Source: Flavobacteriia bacterium (GTDB lineage Bacteria; Bacteroidota; Bacteroidia; Flavobacteriales; Flavobacteriaceae). Taken from it: a stretch of DNA of 5,029 nucleotides. The notes under the pieces are model-generated. The model was given only the letters and a program-made list of their open reading frames with translations. It was not told the origin of the DNA and did no database searches. The translations under genes and the position numbers were made by a program. Below, piece by piece: positions 1-3,911 of the stretch (its first letter is position 1; each line of letters starts with the position of its first letter). The stretch is from NCBI GenBank assembly GCA_018500075.1, contig JAHBAN010000200.1, positions 1 to 5,029 of the forward strand, in the 5' to 3' direction.

Positions 1-1266
1 CATCTGCAAGATCTGGCGGTCGAGCGCATCAAGCTCCTCTGGCTTGCTGTCCACTTCCATCCGCAAACGGCTCGCCGCCTCGTCCATCAAGTCGATGGCC
101 TTGTCCGGCAAAAAGCGGTCGGTGATATAGCGGTTGGACAAAGTCGCCGCCGCAACAAGCGCACTGTCCGAAATCCGCACACCATGGTGCAGCTCGTATT
201 TCTCCTTGATGCCCCGCAGAATAGAAATCGTGTCTTCCACGCTCGGTTCTTCGGTAAACACAGGCTGGAACCGCCGGGCAAGCGCCGCATCTTTCTCGAC
301 GTGCTTGCGGTATTCGTCGAGCGTGGTCGCGCCGACACAGTGCAGCTCGCCGCGCGCGAGGGCCGGCTTGATCAGGTTGGCCGCATCCATCGCGCCGTCG
401 CCCTTGCCTGCGCCCACAAGCGTGTGCATCTCGTCAATAAAGAGAATGATCTCGCCCGCCGCGTCCGTAACCTCGTTGAGCACAGCCTTGAGCCGCTCCT
501 CAAACTCGCCACGGTATTTTGCACCAGCAATCAGCGCGCCCATGTCCAGCGACATGAGCTTCTTGTTGCGCAAGCTTTCCGGCACATCCCCGTTCACAAT
601 GCGCAGGGCAAGCCCCTCGGCAATCGCGGTTTTCCCGACGCCCGGCTCCCCGATTAGAACAGGGTTGTTCTTGGTGCGCCGGCTGAGAACCTGCATCGTG
701 CGACGAATTTCGTCGTCGCGCCCGATGATCGGATCAATCTTGCCCTGCCGTGCCCGCTCTGTGAGGTCGGCGGCATATTTGCTCAGGGCTTCATAGCTGT
801 CTTCCGCGCTGGCGCTGTCGGCGGTGCGGCCCTTGCGGATGTCGTTCACCGCCGCGTTGAGCGCTTGGGCATTCACAGCGCCCGCGTCCATCGCGTCTTT
901 GGCGGCCGATTTCACCATCGCAAGCGCCATCAAAATACGCTCCACCGGCACAAAGCTGTCGCCCGCCTTGCTTGCAAGGCTCTCGGCCTCGGCCAGCACT
1001 TTGGCCAGCGATTTGTCCAGATAGGGCTGCCCCGTATCGCCACTCACCTTGGCGATCTTGCCAACGGCGATGTCCACAGCCTCCTTGACACGCGCAGGCG
1101 CGCCGCCGGCTTTGGTGATGAGGTTGCTCGCAAGCCCCTCTGTGTCGTCCATAATGGCTTTCAGCAGATGTTCGGGCATCACCCTCTGGTGATCTTCCCG
1201 CATAGCGATTGTCTGCGCAGCCTGCAAAAATCCGCGCGAACGCTCCGTGAACTTCTCAAGGTTCAT
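1..1266 (-). CDS. clpB: ATP-dependent protein disaggregase ClpB, N-terminal half (partial, runs off the left edge)
   Basis: ClpB is a cytoplasmic hexameric AAA+ (Hsp100) chaperone that, with DnaK/DnaJ/GrpE, threads polypeptides out of heat-induced aggregates. The frame is open from ATG 1266 to the window edge (422 codons). It begins MNLEKFTERSRGFLQAAQ, a typical Clp N-domain (about 1-145), followed by the first AAA+ domain opening with IIGRDDEIRR (about 180-189). The Walker A motif GEPGVGKT lies at residues 206-213 (bases 628-651). Walker B is ILFIDE, with its catalytic Glu at 279 (430-432). Arginine fingers RR lie at 331-332 in ALARRFQ. These positions coincide with E. coli ClpB numbering as I recall it, so there is no indel. 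The visible end, LDALDRQILQM, enters the coiled-coil middle domain that separates ClpB from ClpA/ClpC. The start is supported by AGGAG (1274-1278) 7 nt upstream. The second ATPase domain lies outside the window. Confidence 0.97.
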   Translation of the reverse strand, partial: MNLEKFTERSRGFLQAAQTIAMREDHQRVMPEHLLKAIMDDTEGLASNLITKAGGAPARVKEAVDIAVGKIAKVSGDTGQPYLDKSLAKVLAEAESLASKAGDSFVPVERILMALAMVKSAAKDAMDAGAVNAQALNAAVNDIRKGRTADSASAEDSYEALSKYAADLTERARQGKIDPIIGRDDEIRRTMQVLSRRTKNNPVLIGEPGVGKTAIAEGLALRIVNGDVPESLRNKKLMSLDMGALIAGAKYRGEFEERLKAVLNEVTDAAGEIILFIDEMHTLVGAGKGDGAMDAANLIKPALARGELHCVGATTLDEYRKHVEKDAALARRFQPVFTEEPSVEDTISILRGIKEKYELHHGVRISDSALVAAATLSNRYITDRFLPDKAIDLMDEAASRLRMEVDSKPEELDALDRQILQM

Positions 1267-1344
1267 GGTCTTTCTCCTTTTATAAGCCTTCCCTGCTGGC
1301 GCACCCAAAAAGAGGCATACGTCGCGTCGGGAACCTTGCCTTAA

Positions 1345-1373
1345 AAATGGGGCAGCAGAAGCCCCGCTTCAAG
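1345..1373 (-). promoter_or_regulatory. Sigma-32 (RpoH)-type heat-shock promoter of clpB
   Basis: Read on the minus strand, a -35 element CTTGAA (1373-1368) is followed by 15 nt and then a -10 element CCCCATTT (1352-1345). This is an almost perfect match to the heat-shock consensus CTTGAAA-N(13-15)-CCCCATNT, and clpB is a classic RpoH target. Transcription would start around 1335-1340, leaving an untranslated leader of roughly 70 nt before the clpB ATG. A small perfect inverted repeat, GAAGC-CCC-GCTTC (1358-1370), overlaps the spacer and -35; it may be incidental. The promoter call is from sequence match only. Confidence 0.85.
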
Positions 1374-1412
1374 ACCCAAACCCGCAAAAACAGCTTCGGC
1401 GGATTTTCGCAA

Positions 1413-1432
1413 ATGATGCAGATTTGAATCAT
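1413..1432. other. Imperfect 20-bp palindrome between divergent clpB and the small gene
   Basis: The two half-sites ATGAT (1413-1417) and ATCAT (1428-1432) are the outer arms of a 20-bp sequence in which 8 of 10 base pairs are symmetric. The core contains a perfect GATT-TG-AATC (1421-1430). It sits about 40 bp upstream of the clpB -35 element and about 90 bp upstream of the small plus-strand gene, in the most AT-rich part of this intergenic region. The placement would suit an operator. No specific regulator family can be named, and chance is a real alternative. Confidence 0.25.
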
Positions 1433-1523
1433 CTTTCTGCGAATTCCCCCTGTTCTCCGCCCCCCGCAGCGCCATCTTAGCCGGAGGCAAAGGCACAGCG
1501 CCCTGCCCGTTAGGAGGACCAGT

Positions 1524-1796
1524 ATGTCTCATGGTAAATCACGCGTTGCGCGCATCCGCTACAATCTCGAGTTTTCTGGCTATGAAGCGATTGTCTTTAT
1601 TGAGGAGGCGGCAGAAAGCTTCAGCTATCCGAGCTTTGTCCCCGCTCCGCTGCACGCAGAGTATGGCTGGGTGATGGCCCAACTCGCAAGCCAGGCCCGG
1701 CGCAAACACCGCTCCGCCAATCCGCGCCTGCGCGCGCCCCTCAAACCCCTCACAGCCACGGCTCAGGCCACAGAGCAGCCCCCGCTCGCCGCCTGA
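1524..1796 (+). CDS. Small hypothetical protein, 90 aa, upstream of pyrF
   Basis: I do not recognise a family and assign no function. The frame is credible as a gene: a strong AGGAGG (1512-1517) lies 6 nt before the ATG, and the codon use resembles the neighbours, with GC-rich third positions. The protein starts MSHGKSRVARIRYNLEF. It has an aromatic and acidic central part (YEAIVFIEEAAESFSY, about residues 20-35), then a basic stretch (QARRKHR, about 57-63). It ends in a Pro/Ala-rich, probably disordered tail (KPLTATAQATEQPPLAA). No signal peptide, membrane segment or cysteine is present, so it should be a soluble cytoplasmic protein. It reads in the same direction as pyrF, 88 bp downstream, and could share its transcript. 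An antisense frame covers much of the same span, but it lacks as good an ATG and ribosome binding site. Confidence 0.75.
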   Translation: MSHGKSRVARIRYNLEFSGYEAIVFIEEAAESFSYPSFVPAPLHAEYGWVMAQLASQARRKHRSANPRLRAPLKPLTATAQATEQPPLAA

Positions 1797-1808
1797 GCCA
1801 TTCGGCTC
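1795..1808 (+). other. Small hairpin at the stop codon of the 90-aa gene
   Basis: GAGCC (1795-1799) and GGCTC (1804-1808) form a perfect 5-bp stem around the tetraloop ATTC. The stem begins inside the TGA stop codon (1794-1796). There is no T-run after it, so it is not an intrinsic terminator. Its right arm is also the outer part of the longer inverted repeat 1804-1878, so the two stems exclude each other. Confidence 0.5.
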
Positions 1809-1878
1809 CTTCACAGGTCATCCCCTTGACGCCACGGTCAATCCCCGCAACAAGGCCAAAACCCGCTGTGAAGGAGCC
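1804..1878 (+). promoter_or_regulatory. pyrF leader: 13-bp perfect inverted repeat enclosing the pyrF ribosome binding site
   Basis: GGCTCCTTCACAG (1804-1816) and CTGTGAAGGAGCC (1866-1878) are exact reverse complements separated by 49 nt. The right arm contains AAGGAG (1871-1876), the Shine-Dalgarno sequence of pyrF, 8 nt before its ATG. In RNA the stem would bury the ribosome binding site. Inside the loop is a second inverted repeat, TTGAC-GCCACG-GTCAA (1826-1841). The left arm starts 7 nt after the upstream stop codon, so ribosomes finishing the 90-aa gene would cover or melt it, which suggests translational coupling (inference). A short inserted palindromic element with 13-bp ends is an alternative reading, but I see no convincing target-site duplication. 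Confidence 0.6.
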
Positions 1879-1884
1879 TCCCCC

Positions 1885-2580
1885 ATGTCAGATGATCGCC
1901 TCATCGTCGCCCTCGATGTCCCCAATGCCATCGCGGGGCTGGAACTGGCCGCCAAACTGGGCGACGCCGTCAGTTTTTACAAAATCGGCCTCGGAATGCT
2001 CACAGGCGGCGGTCTGGCGCTGGCCCAAGAGCTGAAAGACGAGCACGGCAAGCGGATCTTCCTTGATATGAAGCTGTTTGACATCGGCGCCACAGTCGAG
2101 GCCGCCGTGCGCGGGCTGGCCCAGTTCGATCTCGACTTCCTCACGGTCCACGGCGATCCCCATGTCGTGCGCGCCGCCCAGGAAGGCGCGGCCAACTCCG
2201 ATATGAAAATCCTCGCCGTCACGATCCTCACATCGCTTGATCGCGCCGATCTGGACGCCTCCCTGCTCAAAGCCGGCGAGGTGCAAAATCTGGTGATCGA
2301 GCGCGCCGCGCGCGCCTTTGAGGCGGGCGCCGACGGGATTATCGCCTCCCCGCAAGAAGCCGCGCTGATCCGCGCCCTCCCCGAAGCCACAGGCAAGCTC
2401 ATCGTCACGCCGGGCGTGCGCCCCGCCGGCGCCGCTCTGGGCGATCAGAAGCGCGTCGCCACACCGGCTCAGGCCGTGGCCGACGGAGCCGATCACATCG
2501 TCGTCGGCCGCCCCATCTGGCAAGCCAGCGACCCCGCAAAAGCCGCCCGCGCCGTTCTGGCCGAGCTGCCAGAGCGCTAA
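1885..2580 (+). CDS. pyrF: Orotidine 5'-phosphate decarboxylase
   Basis: This enzyme catalyses the last step of de novo UMP synthesis, OMP to UMP plus CO2, in the cytoplasm as a TIM-barrel dimer. The 231-residue product has the usual bacterial length. It shows all the signature elements: IVALDVP at 7-13 with Asp11; YKIGL at 32-36 with Lys33; the catalytic DxKxxD array as D61-M-K63-L-F-D66, followed by IGATV; VHGDP at 88-92; TPGVRP at 175-180 with the phosphate-contacting region; and VVGRPI at 206-211 with the phosphate-binding Arg209. No key residue is missing. The ATG at 1885 gives MSDDRLIVALD, placing the first strand correctly, and has AAGGAG (1871-1876) 8 nt upstream. That binding site lies within a perfect inverted repeat (1804-1878), which may modulate initiation. 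The next gene is convergent, so pyrF ends its transcript. Confidence 0.97.
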   Translation: MSDDRLIVALDVPNAIAGLELAAKLGDAVSFYKIGLGMLTGGGLALAQELKDEHGKRIFLDMKLFDIGATVEAAVRGLAQFDLDFLTVHGDPHVVRAAQEGAANSDMKILAVTILTSLDRADLDASLLKAGEVQNLVIERAARAFEAGADGIIASPQEAALIRALPEATGKLIVTPGVRPAGAALGDQKRVATPAQAVADGADHIVVGRPIWQASDPAKAARAVLAELPER

Positions 2581-2614
2581 GCCCCGCGCCCGCGCGCGGA
2601 CGCCCCGCGCCCGC
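2581..2614. repeat. 13-bp GC-rich direct repeat between convergent pyrF and the NfeD gene
   Basis: GCCCCGCGCCCGC occurs at 2581-2593, directly after the pyrF stop, and again at 2602-2614. The two copies are separated by 8 bp, giving a 21-bp period. Between them lies the self-complementary CCGCGCGCGG (2590-2599). No T-tract follows on either strand, so no canonical intrinsic terminator is seen in this 42-bp convergent gap. In such GC-rich sequence the repeat may simply reflect base composition. Confidence 0.5.
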
Positions 2615-2622
2615 CGCCTTAG

Positions 2623-2934
2623 TCAGTCTTCGTTGATATCGCGCTCCCAGGTTTTCACCTGCCCCTTGCGCACGCCCATAAACCGGCGCAGGCCGATCCA
2701 GCCGATCAGCGAAAACACAGCAAACACAGCAAGCGTCAGCGTGAAAGACGCGCCAAGATAGGCCCCGAGCGGCCCGCCCAAAGCCAGCAGAAGCCCCACG
2801 ACCGCCGCCCCCAGCGCAAAGCCCAACAGGATAAATCCGGGCGCCAATATCTCAAAAATTGCCAGCCCCAGCGCCAGCGCCAGCCAGACCCACCAAAGGC
2901 CCCAAAGCCCGCCACTCGCCAGCGCCTCCATCAT
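2623..2934 (-). CDS. Short NfeD-family membrane protein, partner of the SPFH protein
   Basis: This 103-residue protein is mostly hydrophobic, with about three membrane segments near residues 13-31, 34-52 and 57-82. The first carries the NfeD-like signature E28-xxx-P32-G33 followed by a Gly/Leu-rich LLGFALGA. A short charged C-terminal tail (RRFMGVRKGQ onward, ending DINED) faces one side of the membrane. NfeD proteins are encoded beside SPFH/stomatin proteins and are thought to act with them in membrane microdomains, as in E. coli ybbJ-qmcA. The longer members end in a soluble OB-fold of about 60 residues, which is essentially missing here, so this is a short form. The ATG (2934-2932) overlaps the TGA of the SPFH gene (ATGA), indicating translational coupling. 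AAGGGGG lies 4 nt upstream. A second ATG is the next codon. Confidence 0.85.
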   Translation of the reverse strand: MMEALASGGLWGLWWVWLALALGLAIFEILAPGFILLGFALGAAVVGLLLALGGPLGAYLGASFTLTLAVFAVFSLIGWIGLRRFMGVRKGQVKTWERDINED

Positions 2935-3824
2935 TTGCCCCCTTTCAACATCCCAAAGGCGTTCTTGAAGGCGTCCACAGCATCCGCCGGCAGAAAAATC
3001 GTCTGCTTGCCCGCCCCCGCGCCCACCTTGGCCAAAGCGTCCACCTGCTTGAGCGCAACCTGATATTGCGCCGCCTCAAGCCCGTTGTCGGCAATCGCCT
3101 GCGCCACAACCCCTGTCGCATAAGCCTCCGCATCCGCTTCGATGCGGCGCGCCTTGGCGATCTGCTCGGCCGCATAAAGCTCCGCATCCGCGTTCAGCTC
3201 GACCGCGCGTTTCGCGCCCTCGGCCCGCGTCACCTGCGCGCGCCGCTCGCGCTCCGCATTGAGCTGCTGCAGCATGGCATCACGCGTCGCCTGATCGAGG
3301 TTCACATCCAGAATTTCCGCCCGCGTGACTTCAATCCCCCAGTTGTCGACCTGATCCTCAACAGCGTTCTGGATCTGCCCGATCAGGCTCGAGCGGTTAC
3401 TCTGCACCTCGTCCAGCTCCATCTTGCCGATCTCGGCCCGCACAATCCCCGCGACAGTGGTGGCAATCGCCGCATCCACATCGCGGATCCGGTAAACTGT
3501 CTTCTCCGGCTCCAAAATCCGGTAAAAAACGCTGGTCTCGACCTGCACAAGAACGTTGTCTTTCGTGATCGCGTCCTGTGAAGCCGTCGGCAACTGCCGC
3601 TCCAGTATGCTAACTTTATGGCGCACCACGTCAATAAACGGCACAATAAAGTTGATCCCCGGCCCAAGCACCGACTGCAGCCGCCCGAAGCGCTCCACCA
3701 CATATTTCTCCGACTGCGGCACAATCCGCACCGCGAGGAAAATCGAAACAATAATCAACAGCGCGATCAACAGGGTGACAAGGCTTCCCCCCAACAAATC
3801 GGCCAATATACGCTCCAAGCTCAT
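2931..3824 (-). CDS. qmcA: SPFH/Band 7 (stomatin/QmcA-like) membrane protein
   Basis: The product is a 297-residue inner-membrane scaffold of the SPFH family, which oligomerises into cage-like rings. Bacterial QmcA-type members are linked to membrane-protein quality control. It has one N-terminal membrane anchor (about 14-34, SLVTLLIALLIIVSIFLAV), then the Band 7 domain (about 35-180). That domain contains VERFGR (43-48), LGPGINFIVPFID (53-65), SQDAITKDN (82-90), GKMELDEV (133-140) and WGIEVTRAEI (162-171). A charged Ala/Glu/Arg-rich helix (about 186-240) forms the usual coiled coil, and the C-terminus is hydrophobic. An upstream ATG at 3890 would add 22 residues. I prefer 3824 because GGGAG sits 6 nt before it, a family-like N-terminus results, and the putative promoter lies inside the extension. 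It is first in an operon with the NfeD gene. The symbol is by resemblance to E. coli qmcA; strict orthology is untested. Confidence 0.9.
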   Translation of the reverse strand: MSLERILADLLGGSLVTLLIALLIIVSIFLAVRIVPQSEKYVVERFGRLQSVLGPGINFIVPFIDVVRHKVSILERQLPTASQDAITKDNVLVQVETSVFYRILEPEKTVYRIRDVDAAIATTVAGIVRAEIGKMELDEVQSNRSSLIGQIQNAVEDQVDNWGIEVTRAEILDVNLDQATRDAMLQQLNAERERRAQVTRAEGAKRAVELNADAELYAAEQIAKARRIEADAEAYATGVVAQAIADNGLEAAQYQVALKQVDALAKVGAGAGKQTIFLPADAVDAFKNAFGMLKGGK

Positions 3825-3830
3825 GTCACT

Positions 3831-3835
3831 CTCCC
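3831..3835 (-). promoter_or_regulatory. Ribosome binding site that decides the SPFH start
   Basis: GGGAG on the minus strand lies 6 nt upstream of the ATG at 3824-3822. The competing ATG at 3890 lies upstream of the putative -35 and -10 elements (3877-3849), so a transcript from that promoter could not use it. Confidence 0.7.
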
Positions 3836-3848
3836 AAATCTTCCTCAA

Positions 3849-3877
3849 ATATGGGGGCAAGCCGGCAAACTTCCAAG
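3849..3877 (-). promoter_or_regulatory. Putative heat-shock (sigma-32 type) promoter of the SPFH-NfeD operon
   Basis: On the minus strand, CTTGGA (3877-3872) is followed by 15 nt and CCCCATAT (3856-3849). The -10 matches CCCCATNT fully; the -35 differs from CTTGAA at one base. Order and spacing equal those of the clpB promoter in this window. The start would fall near 3841, giving a leader of under 20 nt before the SPFH ATG. A housekeeping reading of the same bases, TTGGAA-N17-CATATT, is also possible and gives 4 of 6 matches at each element. The -35 overlaps a perfect palindrome TTCCA-AG-TGGAA (3871-3882). Confidence 0.55.
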
Positions 3878-3911
3878 TGGAATTGCACATTGGCTCGGCG
3901 TATGAAGGGCC

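Noticed and set aside
134..796. 220-codon plus-strand open frame opposite clpB, and neighbouring plus frames up to 1344
   Set aside because: ClpB motifs (Walker A/B, arginine fingers) fix the coding strand. These are mirror frames of GC-rich codons with Ser/Arg/Pro-rich translations.
1423..1454. Second heat-shock-like promoter (TTTGAA ... CCCCTGTT) for the 90-aa gene
   Set aside because: Both elements are off consensus and the 18-nt spacer is too long compared with 15 nt in the other two candidates.
1267..1523. CIRCE element (HrcA operator) near clpB
   Set aside because: No GCACTC-N9-GAGTGC-type inverted repeat is present.
1341..1532. 63-codon minus-strand frame in the clpB upstream region
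   Set aside because: It runs through the clpB promoter and the start of the 90-aa gene, and its translation has no recognisable features.
1539..1814. 91-codon minus-strand frame opposite the 90-aa gene
   Set aside because: It needs a GTG start inside the left arm of the inverted repeat. The plus-strand gene has a much better ATG and ribosome binding site. The AAGGAG seen on this strand is just the mirrored repeat arm.
1826..1854. Housekeeping promoter for pyrF starting at TTGACG
   Set aside because: The -35 looks good but no TATAAT-like sequence lies 16-18 bp downstream. The TTGAC is better explained as an arm of the nested inverted repeat.
1888..2523. 211-codon minus-strand frame opposite pyrF
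   Set aside because: It is a shadow of pyrF; the pyrF catalytic motifs are intact on the plus strand.
2859..3581. 240-codon plus-strand frame opposite the SPFH and NfeD genes
   Set aside because: It is antisense to conserved Band 7 motifs and has no ribosome binding site or domain.
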